DNA of 64,000 bases from Microbispora hainanensis (GCF_036186745.1 NZ_CP108086.1:3038001-3102000); one strand, 5' to 3'. Counted from the stretch's first letter, positions 8,389 through 16,814 are shown. Numbers and translations are program-made. The notes: generated from the sequence alone by a model not told the origin.

Positions 8389-9114
8389 TCATTCGCCGCT
8401 GGGGGCGGGGGCCACGCAGCCGTCCGGGGTGCACACCCCGTCGCCGCCGGTTATCGGAGGCAGAGGGGAGACGGCGGCCGGATGGCCCTCCTCCCAGACG
8501 GAACCAATGGCCGAGAGCAGTTCGCCGGGGCCGATCGCGCCGGACATGGCGTACTTTCCGTCCAGGACGATGAACGGCGTGCCGCGGGCGCCGAGGCGCT
8601 GGGCCGTGTGCTGGTCGTCGGCCACCCGCGCCCGGTATCTGCCGTCGTGCAGCGCGGCAGCCGCGCCGTCGCGGTCCAGTCCCACCTCCGAGGCGAAGTC
8701 GAGCACCTGCTCAACGGTCCACAGGTCGCGGCCCTGCCCGAAGTGGGCGCGGAACATCGCCGACCAGATCTCGCCCGAACGGCCCTGGCCGGCGGCGTAC
8801 GCGAGAAGCTCGTGGGCGAAGTCGGTCGGCCCCAGCCGGCGTTCGAGCGCGTTGTACGGCGTGAGTCCCTCGGCCTCGGCGGCCGCCTCGATCCGGCGCA
8901 GGACCTGCTCGCCGGTCGCCTCGGGCATTCCGGCCATGCGGAACAGCTCCCGCTGGGTCACTCCCTCACGAGGGAGGTCGGGATGCGGCTGAAAAGAGCG
9001 ATGCACCACGTGGACGTCCGAGGCGTGCGCGAAGCGGTCCAGTGCCTGGCGCAGCCTGTGGTCCATCAGCCCGCAGTACGGGCACACGATGTCCGACCAG
9101 AACTCGATCTTCAC
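8389..9114 (-). CDS. DsbA-family (FrnE-like) dithiol oxidoreductase
   Basis: A 241-residue cytoplasmic thioredoxin-fold protein of the FrnE/2-hydroxychromene-2-carboxylate isomerase-like DsbA group. The active site CPYC lies at residues 11-14 (EFWSDIVCPYCG). The cis-Pro loop is GTPFIVLDGKYAMSGA, and a helical insertion lies between them. There is no signal peptide, unlike periplasmic DsbA. The C-terminal tail adds two more Cys (GVCTPDGCVAP), a second possible dithiol. GTG 9114 is chosen because the fold begins there; the frame remains open upstream but crosses the divergent promoter. It is the first gene of the redox operon and faces an HxlR gene. Confidence 0.88.
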   Translation of the reverse strand: MKIEFWSDIVCPYCGLMDHRLRQALDRFAHASDVHVVHRSFQPHPDLPREGVTQRELFRMAGMPEATGEQVLRRIEAAAEAEGLTPYNALERRLGPTDFAHELLAYAAGQGRSGEIWSAMFRAHFGQGRDLWTVEQVLDFASEVGLDRDGAAAALHDGRYRARVADDQHTAQRLGARGTPFIVLDGKYAMSGAIGPGELLSAIGSVWEEGHPAAVSPLPPITGGDGVCTPDGCVAPAPSGE

Positions 9115-9135
9115 GGGAATCGCCCTCGCTTCCTG

Positions 9136-9158
9136 GCTACATACCTTCTGTTCGTAGC
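9136..9158. promoter_or_regulatory. Inverted repeat in the DsbA-like/HxlR divergent promoter
   Basis: GCTAC (9136-9140) and GTAGC (9154-9158) are perfect arms around a 13-bp AT-richer centre, in the 125-bp gap between divergent genes. HxlR proteins bind short palindromes in such gaps, so this is a candidate operator. The arms are short and the call is weak. Confidence 0.35.
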
Positions 9159-9239
9159 GACATCGTGCATTAGAATCAAAACCCGTACAAAAGGCACATT
9201 CATGTGTGTAGAAGCGGTTACGCCAGAGGGGCGGCGTGC

Positions 9240-9680
9240 ATGGCGGCGGAGAAGACACGGAAGGTCAGGACCGGAGTGCGGGCCGACGTGCGCGCCGCGC
9301 CGGGACCCTGCGCCCATTGGGACGACCAGGACGCGGACTTCATCCGCGAGGTTCTCGACCTCGTCGGCGACAAGTGGAGCGTGCTCGTCATCGGCACCCT
9401 CGCCGACGGCGCGACACGCTACTCCGACCTGGCCGCCGCGATCCCCGGCATCTCGCAGCGCATGCTGACGCTGACGTTGAAGCAACTGCGACGCAACGGG
9501 ATCGTCAGCCGAACCGCCTACCCCGAGGTCCCGCCCAGGGTCGAGTACGAGCTGACCGGCCTGGGCACGTCGTTGCTTTCGACCGTGCTGGCGCTGGCCG
9601 CGTGGTCGGCCGACAACCAGGCCGAAATCCGACGCCACCAACAGACCTTCGACGCCGATACGCAGCCCGCGGGGAGCTGA
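9240..9680 (+). CDS. HxlR-family transcriptional regulator facing the redox operon
   Basis: A 146-residue HxlR winged-helix protein. Residues 40-125 carry the family core: DLVGDKWSVLVIGTLADG, then TRYSDLAAAIPGISQRML and PRVEYELTGLG. The only Cys, C24 (APGPCAHW), is at the family's redox-sensing position. ATG 9240 has GAGGGGCGG just upstream; an in-frame start further upstream (9204) lacks support. It is divergent from the DsbA-like/ene-reductase operon, the usual arrangement for a local regulator. With the other HxlR gene at 6120-6617, two HxlR regulators bracket one operon. Confidence 0.9.
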   Translation: MAAEKTRKVRTGVRADVRAAPGPCAHWDDQDADFIREVLDLVGDKWSVLVIGTLADGATRYSDLAAAIPGISQRMLTLTLKQLRRNGIVSRTAYPEVPPRVEYELTGLGTSLLSTVLALAAWSADNQAEIRRHQQTFDADTQPAGS

Positions 9681-9725
9681 CCACGGTGGATCATCGGCCC
9701 GGCAGCGGGCGGGCCTGTCGGCCGG

Positions 9726-11165
9726 CTACGGCAGCACCTGGCAGAGTGCGTCCAGCGCGCCCGCCCACGCGCTGTCCGAGGGGGCCGCGTAGTTGACCAC
9801 CAGCGCGTCCCGCTCGGGCAACCGCCGGCCGGAGCCCGCCGCGTCGTGGCGGAACGGCGCCATCCCGCTGACCGCCAGACCCTTCCGGGCCGCCGCCTGG
9901 ACGACCGAGCGCTCGGTTCCATGCGGGAGTTCCAGGACCACCTGCAACCCGGCGGCCAAGCCGGTCACGCGGACGCCGGGGGCGCGCTGCGCCAGGGCCG
10001 CGACCAGTTGGTCGCGGCGACGCCGGTAGCGCAGCCGCATCGAGCGCACATGGCGGTCGTACGCGCCCGACGTGATGAACTCCGCGAGCGTCAGCTGTTC
10101 CAACGCGCTGGACATGTAGTCGATGTGCCCCTTGGCCGCCACGATCTCCGGGACCAGTTCCTCGGGCAGCACCATCCAGGCGAGCCGCAGTCCCGGAGCC
10201 AGTGACTTGCTCGCCGTGCCGAAGTACACCACCCGTTCTGGATCGAGGCCCTGCAGAGCACCCACCGGCTGACGGTCGTACCTGAACTCTCCGTCGTAGT
10301 CGTCCTCCAAAATCAGCCCGCCGGTGGCACGCGCCCAGTCGACGGCCGCCGTGCGCCGGGCCGGGCTCAGCGCGACCCCTGTCGGGTACTGATGCGCCGG
10401 TGTCAGCAGTGCTGCGCCGGCCCCGTTCAACCGCGCCAGATCGTCGGTGCGGGCGCCGTGTTCGTCGACGTAGAGGGGCGGGATGCGCAGGCCGGCGTCG
10501 CTCAGCAGGTCGCGATAGATGTGAAGTCCGTACGACTCGACGGCTACGGCCCGAACCCGCCGGGCCCGGAGCACCTGCGCCATCAGCGTCAGGCCATGGT
10601 GGAAACCGGAACAGACGACGATCCGCTCCGGCGCGGCGTACACCCCGCGGGCCCGCGCCAGATAGTCCGCCAGGGCGGCGCGCAGTTCCGCCCGGCCACG
10701 TGCGTCGCCGTAGCCGAAGGCGTCGTGTGGAGCCGCGGTCAGAGCGCGGCGGGCAGCGGCGAGCCACTGCGTGCGAGGAAACGTCGCGAGGTCCGGCGCG
10801 CCCGGCAGCAGGCCGAAGGTGGGACGGGGACGGGCCCGTCGCGTCCGGGGGGCGGAGGGTGCCGTCCTGTGCGGCTCGGACCGTTCGGCCACCCGGGTTC
10901 CGGAGCCCTGCCGGGCGGTGAGCCAGCCCTCGGCGACCAGTTCGGCATAGGAGTCGGCCACCGTGTTACGGGCGATGCCGAGATCGGCGGCAAGCGAACG
11001 GGACGACGGCAGCCGAGTGCCGGGCGCCAGGCGTCCCGTGCGTACGGCCTCGCGCAGAGCGTCTGTGAGCCCGGCCCGCAGCCCAGGCCCGGACAGTTCC
11101 AGATGCAGGTCGGCGCCGAAGGTGGAAGGCGCGGCAGCCGCCGAATTGGCCCGGGAATCTGTCAT
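9726..11165 (-). CDS. MocR/PdxR-type GntR-aminotransferase regulator
   Basis: A 479-residue chimeric regulator. A GntR winged helix (about 25-95: LAPGTRLPSSRSLAADLGIA, then ARNTVADSYAELVAEGWL) is joined to a class I aminotransferase-like domain (about 115-479). The PLP Lys is in GTASKSLAPGLRLAW and the PLP-phosphate/pyridine region is LILEDDYDGEF. MocR proteins use the domain to sense PLP or amino compounds and usually control a divergent metabolic gene, here the isocitrate-lyase/PEP-mutase-type gene. ATG 11165 lies at the edge of an imperfect palindrome, so autorepression is likely. Confidence 0.93.
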   Translation of the reverse strand: MTDSRANSAAAAPSTFGADLHLELSGPGLRAGLTDALREAVRTGRLAPGTRLPSSRSLAADLGIARNTVADSYAELVAEGWLTARQGSGTRVAERSEPHRTAPSAPRTRRARPRPTFGLLPGAPDLATFPRTQWLAAARRALTAAPHDAFGYGDARGRAELRAALADYLARARGVYAAPERIVVCSGFHHGLTLMAQVLRARRVRAVAVESYGLHIYRDLLSDAGLRIPPLYVDEHGARTDDLARLNGAGAALLTPAHQYPTGVALSPARRTAAVDWARATGGLILEDDYDGEFRYDRQPVGALQGLDPERVVYFGTASKSLAPGLRLAWMVLPEELVPEIVAAKGHIDYMSSALEQLTLAEFITSGAYDRHVRSMRLRYRRRRDQLVAALAQRAPGVRVTGLAAGLQVVLELPHGTERSVVQAAARKGLAVSGMAPFRHDAAGSGRRLPERDALVVNYAAPSDSAWAGALDALCQVLP

Positions 11166-11169
11166 AACA

Positions 11170-11191
11170 ATGGACCATACCCCAGGGCCAT
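11170..11191. promoter_or_regulatory. Imperfect palindrome in the MocR divergent promoter
   Basis: ATGGACC (11170-11176) and GGGCCAT (11185-11191) are inverted with one mismatch and an 8-bp spacer, immediately upstream of the MocR gene start and of the divergent gene. This is a plausible MocR operator. Confidence 0.45.
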
Positions 11192-11236
11192 TTGATGCCT
11201 AGTGTTGCGGGCATGCATGTGCCATCCCGGACATCG

Positions 11237-11992
11237 ATGAAGATGACCGCTCACACCTTCCGCGCCCTGCACCACGGGCGCGCCCCCGGCGACCCGCTCG
11301 TCCTGCCCGGACCCTGGGACGTGGCCAGTGCCCGCGTCTTCGCCAACGCCGGCTTTCCCGCGCTCGCCATACCGAGCGCCGGGATCGCCGCCTCCCTCGG
11401 TTACGCGGACGGCTCGACCCCGCCGGAGGAAATGTTCGACGCGATAGCGCGTATAGCCCGGGGGGTCACCGTCCCCGTATCCGCCGACGTCGAGGACGGC
11501 TACGGACTCGCCCCCGGAGAACTGGTCGGGCGCCTCCTGGAGGCCGGCGTCGTCGGCTGCAACCTGGAGGACTCCGAGAACGCCACGCTCAAAGACCCAC
11601 ACCGGCACGCGGACTGGCTGGCCGATGTCCGCGCACACGCAGGTGACGCGCTTTTCATCAACGCGCGCGTCGACACTTTCCTGTTCGGTTCCGGCGATCC
11701 GGCCGACGCCCTGACACGGGCCCGCCTGTATCTGGCGGCCGGCGCCGACTGCATCTATCCCCTTCTGGCGCCGCCCGAGGTGCTGCCCGTACTGCGGGAG
11801 GGCATCGAGGGCCCCATCAACATGGCAGCCCAGCCGGGGATCGATTCCATCACCGGCCTGGCCCGGCTGGGCGCGACACGCATCACCTTCGGCCCCGGCA
11901 TGCACCAGCACGCGACCCGCGCCACCGGCGAACTCGCGACGCGGCTACGCGCGCCCGCCCGGGAGACGGAACCTGGGGTGGTGCGCCTCTAG
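11237..11992 (+). CDS. Isocitrate lyase/PEP phosphomutase-family enzyme
   Basis: A 251-residue alpha/beta-barrel enzyme of the isocitrate lyase/phosphoenolpyruvate mutase superfamily. It has PGPWDVASARVFANAGFPA, the metal-binding/catalytic region PVSADVEDGYG, GCNLEDSE, and FINARVDTFL. Members cleave or rearrange C-C and P-C bonds of 2-oxoacid-like substrates (oxaloacetate hydrolase, methylisocitrate lyase, carboxy-PEP mutase and others). The active-site Lys-Lys-Cys-Gly loop of true isocitrate lyase is absent. Starts at 11195, 11213 and 11243 are also possible; family members usually begin near MTAHTFRALHHG. It faces the MocR regulator, which probably controls it. The stop overlaps a small minus-strand ORF by 3 bp. 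Confidence 0.85.
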   Translation: MKMTAHTFRALHHGRAPGDPLVLPGPWDVASARVFANAGFPALAIPSAGIAASLGYADGSTPPEEMFDAIARIARGVTVPVSADVEDGYGLAPGELVGRLLEAGVVGCNLEDSENATLKDPHRHADWLADVRAHAGDALFINARVDTFLFGSGDPADALTRARLYLAAGADCIYPLLAPPEVLPVLREGIEGPINMAAQPGIDSITGLARLGATRITFGPGMHQHATRATGELATRLRAPARETEPGVVRL

Positions 11993-12114
11993 ATGGGGAA
12001 GCGGCCGCGGCGCCAGTGCCAGTGGCGGCCGGCATTCAGGTGGTCGGCGACCACGCGCTGGAGCACGGTGCGGCGCGGCAGCCGGTCGAGCGGCGTGGTC
12101 AGGGTGCGGAACAC
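11989..12114 (-). other. Small 41-codon ORF or gene fragment after the methyltransferase
   Basis: Reading from GTG 12114, just after the methyltransferase stop, the frame encodes a 41-residue basic peptide containing RLPRRTVLQRVVADHLNAGR and WHWRRG before a TAG. Composition and codon use look coding-like, and the tail resembles the C-terminus of a longer enzyme. It could be a translationally coupled small protein or a remnant. I do not recognise it. Confidence 0.3.
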
Positions 12115-12117
12115 GAG

Positions 12118-12963
12118 TCATCGCACTCCATGCGGCTTGTGCCAGACCATGATCTCGGTCGCCGGAAGGCGCTCCGCGAAGTGGCCGTCGGGTGACGTCC
12201 GCCGCAGCACCGCGCGCAGGTCCCGCTCGAAGTCCGTCAGCCTGTCTCCGAACAGGTGAGGGGCCGAGCCTGACTGGGAGAACACCCACGCCACGACGTC
12301 GTCCGCGGTGCGGTCGGCCACCGCTCCGGCCGGCACGACATGGCGTTCGAAGCCCTCGAACCCGGCCCGTGCCAGCACGAGGTCCTCGCGATCCGGGGTG
12401 CCGTTGACGAGCGTCCCCTGCCCCGCACGGCGCACCGGCCCCAGATATCGGCGCACCAGCTCGCCGATCTCCGCGTACGGGGGAGCGGGCAGCGGCACCG
12501 GCGCCGGGTCGGCGGGGGCGTTCTTGAAATCGCTGATGTGGACGAACGCGCCTCCCGGCTCCAGCATGTCCCGCACGGTCGCGGCGACGCGGTCGCGATC
12601 GGTCCAGTGGAATGACTGGGCGAACACCACGACCCGGAACGTGCCCAGACCCGCCGGGAGGTCCTCGGCGCGGGCGGCCACCCAGCGCGCGTTGGTCACC
12701 CCGCGACGCCCGGCCTGCCGCGCGGCCTCGGCCAGCATGTCCTCGTCCGGGTCGACGCCGATCACCTCGGCGAAGAACCGCGCCAGAGCGAGGATCACCG
12801 TGCCCGGCCCGCAGCCGACGTCGAGGAGCCGGCCCCGCCCGTCCAGGCCCAGCGCCGCGGCCAGCGTTTCGGCGAGCCCCGGAGCGTACGGCAGCCGGCC
12901 GCGCTCGTAGTAGGACGCGCATCCCTGAAACAGGGTGCTGTCCCACTCCCATCCGTCAGGCAT
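12118..12963 (-). CDS. Class I SAM-dependent methyltransferase
   Basis: A 281-residue Rossmann-like methyltransferase. Motif I is LLDVGCGPGTVILALA (about 46-61), motif II the acidic end of strand 2 in VIGVDPDEDML, post-motif DLPAGLG, and motif IV FRVVVFAQSFHWTD, where FHWxD is typical of small-molecule methyltransferases of the UbiE/MenG-like group. The C-terminal part is variable and sets the substrate, which is unknown. ATG 12963 has a strong GGAAGGA site. It lies 35 bp downstream of the TetX-like monooxygenase on the same strand, so both are probably induced by the same TetR ligand. Confidence 0.88.
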   Translation of the reverse strand: MPDGWEWDSTLFQGCASYYERGRLPYAPGLAETLAAALGLDGRGRLLDVGCGPGTVILALARFFAEVIGVDPDEDMLAEAARQAGRRGVTNARWVAARAEDLPAGLGTFRVVVFAQSFHWTDRDRVAATVRDMLEPGGAFVHISDFKNAPADPAPVPLPAPPYAEIGELVRRYLGPVRRAGQGTLVNGTPDREDLVLARAGFEGFERHVVPAGAVADRTADDVVAWVFSQSGSAPHLFGDRLTDFERDLRAVLRRTSPDGHFAERLPATEIMVWHKPHGVR

Positions 12964-12998
12964 GCTGCCGATCCTTCCGCGCCAGGCCACGCTCCTTC

Positions 12999-14150
12999 TC
13001 ACATGGAGCCGGGACCACCCAGCCTGACATGCTCGCCGGGGTCGGGCACGGCCAGCAGGAACTCGGCGCCGGGTTCGAGCAGCCTGGCCGTCTCGGCCGA
13101 GCGCGGCAGCATCGTCTTCTCGTAGCCGCGTACGGCGTCGCCGACGGTGGCGGAGCCGACCAGCGCGAGCGCGAGTTCGGCGGCGTCGAGCATGGCGAGG
13201 TTGACGCCGACGCCCAACGGCGGCATGAGGTGCGCGGCGTCGCCGAGGAGCGTCACGCTGGGCGAGTGCTCCCAGGTGTGCGGCACCGGCAGGGCGAAGA
13301 TCGGACGGTCGACGTACGGGCCGTCGTTGTCGGTGATCATCCGGAGCAGCCGTGGCGACCAGGCGGCGAACTCGCGAAGCAGCAGCGCGCGGATTCCCTC
13401 GGTGTCCTCGGGGCGGAGCCCGTTCGCCGCGATCCAGTCCAGGGGGACGCGCCGCATGATGTAGACCCGCATGTGGCCGCCGCTGTTGCGCTGTGCGAAG
13501 AGGCCGCGGTCCCCGTCTGCGGCGTGGGCGCTGCCCCTCCCGACGAGTTCGGCGAGCTCGGGGCGTGCGCTGTCCATGTCGTCGAACCACGCCTCCAGGA
13601 AACCGACCCCGGTGTAGCGCGGGGTCGCGGGCGACACCGCGGCGCGGACGCGGGAGAAGGCGCCGTCCGCGCCGATGACGAGATCCGCCTCGACCGCCGT
13701 CCCGTCGGCGAACGTCAGGGTTCGCGGCCCGCCGATCGGCCCGCTCACCGATTCGAGGGTGCGTCCCCACCGGACCGTCCCCGGGGCGAGTGAGCGGAGC
13801 AGGAGATCGCGAAGCTGCCCGCGGTCGATCTCGGGGCTGATCATCTCGCCCTCGGCCGGCAGATGGTGGGCGAGGACGCGTCCCGCCGGATCGAGGCGGC
13901 GCATCTCCTGCCCCTCGAACCTGGCGAGCGCGAAGAACTCCTCGAGCAGGCCCGCTTCACGCAGGGCGAGCTGGCCGTCCTCCTCGTGCAGGTCGAGCGA
14001 GCCGCCCTGGTCGCGGGCGTCCGCGTCCGGATCCCGGTCCCAGACGGTCACCGCGATGCCGTGCCGCTGCAGGATGCGGGCGCAGGTGAGGCCCCCGGGG
14101 CCGGCGCCGATGATGCTGATCCGCGCGTTCGCGGGTGCCGGAGATTTCAT
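12999..14150 (-). CDS. FAD-dependent aromatic hydroxylase, TetX-like
   Basis: A 383-residue group A flavoprotein monooxygenase. The FAD dinucleotide-binding motif is IIGAGPGGLTCARIL (about 12-26), followed by SLDLHEEDGQLALREAGL, very like the tetracycline monooxygenase TetX group. The DG motif is DLVIGADGAFSRVRAAV, and the FAD-ribityl motif is LLGDAAHLMPPLGVGVN. Family members hydroxylate phenolic compounds, some inactivating tetracyclines or rifamycins; the substrate here is not known. It is divergent from a TetR gene with a palindrome between, a classic drug- or phenolic-responsive unit. The methyltransferase follows. Confidence 0.9.
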   Translation of the reverse strand: MKSPAPANARISIIGAGPGGLTCARILQRHGIAVTVWDRDPDADARDQGGSLDLHEEDGQLALREAGLLEEFFALARFEGQEMRRLDPAGRVLAHHLPAEGEMISPEIDRGQLRDLLLRSLAPGTVRWGRTLESVSGPIGGPRTLTFADGTAVEADLVIGADGAFSRVRAAVSPATPRYTGVGFLEAWFDDMDSARPELAELVGRGSAHAADGDRGLFAQRNSGGHMRVYIMRRVPLDWIAANGLRPEDTEGIRALLLREFAAWSPRLLRMITDNDGPYVDRPIFALPVPHTWEHSPSVTLLGDAAHLMPPLGVGVNLAMLDAAELALALVGSATVGDAVRGYEKTMLPRSAETARLLEPGAEFLLAVPDPGEHVRLGGPGSM

Positions 14151-14283
14151 GGTCGATCCCTTTCGTCGTCGGCGGGGTGCCCGGTGACACCGCCGTACGG
14201 CGACCTACGGCGACGACCGGTGCCTCGGGGGCGAGGCGGGACCCCTGCGGGGACCACCAAAGCAGAAACGAGTCCAAAAGTGC

Positions 14284-14296
14284 AACCGTTACAGTT
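14284..14296. promoter_or_regulatory. TetR-type operator candidate
   Basis: AACCGTTACAGTT reads as the palindrome AACnGTnACnGTT, mismatched only at one symmetric base pair. It lies 36 bp upstream of the tetR start and 134 bp upstream of the monooxygenase. A wider inverted repeat, CAGAAAC (14263-14269) and GTTTCTG (14294-14300), overlaps it. Location and shape suit binding by the adjacent TetR protein. Confidence 0.6.
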
Positions 14297-14331
14297 TCTG
14301 TCTCAGTCCAGTTGTGGAGTAGGGTGACGCC

Positions 14332-14919
14332 ATGCCCGACTCTCCGGCCAGTGGCCGTCGCGAGCGCAAGAAGGCCGCGACGAGGCAGGCCATCGCCGAC
14401 GCCGCCCTGGAGCTCTTCCTGGAGCACGGTTTCGAACGCGTGAGCGTCCGCGACGTCGCAGAAAGGGCCGACGTGTCGACGACGACCCTGTTCGCGCACT
14501 TCCCGGGCAAGGAGGCGCTGGTCTTCGACCGTGAGGAGGAGGTCGAGGCGGCGCTGACCGCCGCCGTCCGCGAACGGCCCGAGGGACAGAGTGTGATCGA
14601 GGCGCTCCGCGCCCACGCGCTGGAGTCCTGGGTGCGGGTCGTGTCGGATCCTCGTCTGCACGAGCTCCACGCGCTGGTGGACCGGACGCCCGCGCTCCGG
14701 GAGTACGCGGAACGCATGTGGATGCGGCACGCGGCCGCCCTCGGCACCGTGATCGCGGAGGAGCTCGGGCGCGAGGCGGATGACCTCGAATGTGCGGCTC
14801 TCGCGCGGTTCGTCGTGGAAATCCCGACCCTGGTGCGAGGCCGGGACGACCCGCGTGCGGCCGTGGAGACCGTTTTCGACCTGCTGGTTCACGGCTGGCG
14901 TGCGGAGCCCGCGCATTGA
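14332..14919 (+). CDS. TetR-family transcriptional regulator
   Basis: A 195-residue TetR repressor. The N-terminal HTH occupies about 10-60 (TRQAIADAALELFLEHGFE, SVRDVAERADVSTTTLFAHF, PGKEALVF) and the C-terminal helical domain is the ligand-binding and dimer region. It faces the TetX-like monooxygenase and probably represses it and itself through the palindrome at 14284-14296. The ligand is likely an aromatic compound or antibiotic, by analogy with similar pairs. Confidence 0.92.
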   Translation: MPDSPASGRRERKKAATRQAIADAALELFLEHGFERVSVRDVAERADVSTTTLFAHFPGKEALVFDREEEVEAALTAAVRERPEGQSVIEALRAHALESWVRVVSDPRLHELHALVDRTPALREYAERMWMRHAAALGTVIAEELGREADDLECAALARFVVEIPTLVRGRDDPRAAVETVFDLLVHGWRAEPAH

Positions 14920-15078
14920 GGTTCTAACGGAAAAGGAAAACCGCGCCATTCGGCGTTTGCGGCGCCGATGAACGGAAAACAGCCCCCTCGAAAATAATGG
15001 TCCGCCGGACATTCTCGGATTCCATCAATTCGGGAAATGTCTGAATTGAGGACAGTGGTACATTTCGCGGGGGAGAAA

Positions 15079-16569
15079 ATGCCCAAGTGTCCTAATGCTG
15101 TCGGCTTTTTGATGCTCGGGACCGCGCTGGTCGGTGGGGCCATGCCTGTGGGCGCTCCCGCCGTCGCCGCGTCCGGCGGCGAAACCGTCGTGACCGGCGT
15201 CGATTCCGATCATCCGTCCGATCGCGATCGTGGCCGGGCGCACGGGCGCGGGCACAATGCCCAACGGAACAAGCAGCGGCAGTCGGGGAACGAAAGCGAG
15301 CGCCAGAAGCAGAACATGCTCCGCGATCTCACGCTCGCCCTCACGCCGATGCAGAAGGGCGCCACGGATTCCCGGGCTCTGCCGTACAACTGGCAGAAAA
15401 CGGACGCGACGGCGAACTCCGTCAGCGACCAGAACAGCCTGTCGGACATCACGAACCGGCCCGTCCAGAATTCGGACCAATCCGGAAGCACGCCCGAGGG
15501 CGGGCCGTCGGGGCCGGAGGACGATCCCACCAGGGACGGGACCGGTGCCGCCGCCAGTGCGGCGATGCTGGCGTATCTGAAGGATCTGGCCGCAAAAGAC
15601 CAGTTCACCGGCTCGGCGCTGGTCGTACGGCGTGGGCAGGTGCTGGCACGCTTCGCCGCGGGCGAGGCGGACGAGGAAAGGCACATCCCCAACCGGCCCG
15701 ACACGGTCTATCGGGTCATGTCGATCACCAAGCAGTTCACCTCGATGCTCGTGCTGAAGCTGCAGGACCGCGGGCTGCTCAAGCTGGACGACCCGATCTG
15801 TCCCTATCTCGTGCCGCGTTACATCAAGGCCTGCCCGGCGGCGTGGCGTCCGATCACGGTCCGTATGACGGTCACGCACACCTCGGGCATCCCCAACATC
15901 GAGAACCTGCCCGGCTACCTCGCCAATGTCTCGCGACCGACCACGCCCCGGAAACTCATCCAGCAGTTCGTGAACCTGCCGCTGGACTTCAAGCCCGGCA
16001 CCAGCTGGAAGTACACCAACTCCGGCTACGTCCTGGCCGGCGCGATCATCCAGGCGGTGACGCACCAGCCGTACGGGGTCGTGCTGCGCAAGCTGATCAC
16101 CGAGCCGCTGAACCTCCGGCACACCGGTTACAGCCCGACATATCCGCCGCGCGGGTTCGCGAAGGGCTACTTGTTGCACGGGAAGCCGGCCGCGCCCCTC
16201 AACGGCTCGGAACTGTTCTCCGCGACCGGTCTCTACACCACCGTCGACGACATCGCCCGCTGGGACCGGGCGTTCGGCTCGTTCACGGTCGCGCCGCCCG
16301 CCACGGTCAAGCTGGCGTTCACGCCGCAGGCGAAGTGCCCCTCCACCGGCTGCCTCAACCTGCCGTCGACCGCGTACGCCTTCGGATGGCTCGTCGACCG
16401 GCTGCAGGGGCACCCGCTCCGGTATCACCCGGGTCTGTTCATGGGCTACACGGCGAGCAACATGTATCTGCCCGCCGACGACATCCAGGTGGTCGTGCTC
16501 AGCAACGTGATGAACACCGACACCGCCGGGATCGCCCGCCACCTCGCCACGCTCGCGCTCGATCTCTGA
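15079..16569 (+). CDS. Secreted serine hydrolase of the class C beta-lactamase/D-peptidase fold
   Basis: A 496-residue exported protein. The signal peptide covers about 1-31 (core FLMLGTALVGG, then PAVAAS). Next comes a hydrophilic linker (about 35-165) with no recognisable domain, then the beta-lactamase-related serine hydrolase domain (about 170-496). The SxxK motif is S215-I-T-K, the YxN motif is Y312-T-N, and the third motif is H450-P-G, as in class C enzymes, EstB-type esterases and D-alanyl-D-alanine carboxypeptidases. It could be an esterase or peptidase; beta-lactamase activity is not shown. ATG 15079 has GGGGGAG upstream and fits the signal peptide better than ATG 15037. The upstream 150 bp is unusually AT-rich. 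Confidence 0.88.
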   Translation: MPKCPNAVGFLMLGTALVGGAMPVGAPAVAASGGETVVTGVDSDHPSDRDRGRAHGRGHNAQRNKQRQSGNESERQKQNMLRDLTLALTPMQKGATDSRALPYNWQKTDATANSVSDQNSLSDITNRPVQNSDQSGSTPEGGPSGPEDDPTRDGTGAAASAAMLAYLKDLAAKDQFTGSALVVRRGQVLARFAAGEADEERHIPNRPDTVYRVMSITKQFTSMLVLKLQDRGLLKLDDPICPYLVPRYIKACPAAWRPITVRMTVTHTSGIPNIENLPGYLANVSRPTTPRKLIQQFVNLPLDFKPGTSWKYTNSGYVLAGAIIQAVTHQPYGVVLRKLITEPLNLRHTGYSPTYPPRGFAKGYLLHGKPAAPLNGSELFSATGLYTTVDDIARWDRAFGSFTVAPPATVKLAFTPQAKCPSTGCLNLPSTAYAFGWLVDRLQGHPLRYHPGLFMGYTASNMYLPADDIQVVVLSNVMNTDTAGIARHLATLALDL

Positions 16570-16754
16570 GAAAGCACCGAGGACTCACAACATTCCCAGG
16601 GGGATTCACCCAGCGAGGTGGAGGCGGTGACCCCGGGCACGAGGGCGATGCCGTCGGAGTGCTCGCCGAGCACCGTGGGCATGTGGCCGAGCTTGCAGGT
16701 CAGCCGCCTCGCCACCGCACCATGACCACGCATGTGCAGGGGCTCGCCGAGCCA

Positions 16755-16781
16755 CGGCCCACGGCCTCCGGCCGTGGGCCG
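16755..16781 (+). terminator. Strong hairpin terminator
   Basis: CGGCCCACGGCC (16755-16766) and GGCCGTGGGCCG (16770-16781) form a perfect 12-bp stem with a 3-nt loop, followed by TTTCC. It lies 186 bp after the serine hydrolase. The 16570-16754 stretch before it contains nothing I recognise. Confidence 0.75.
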
Positions 16782-16814
16782 TTTCCGCAGGTCGATCACA
16801 TGACGGTCCGCTCC

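Noticed and set aside
15079..16569. Class C beta-lactamase
   Set aside because: It has the motifs of the wider serine hydrolase fold (SxxK, YxN, HxG), but the HPG third motif and long linker are equally typical of esterases and D-peptidases, so resistance is not claimed.
16570..16754. A possible minus-strand small gene before the 16755 hairpin
   Set aside because: The only open frame has no ribosome-binding site, no domain and would read through the hairpin.
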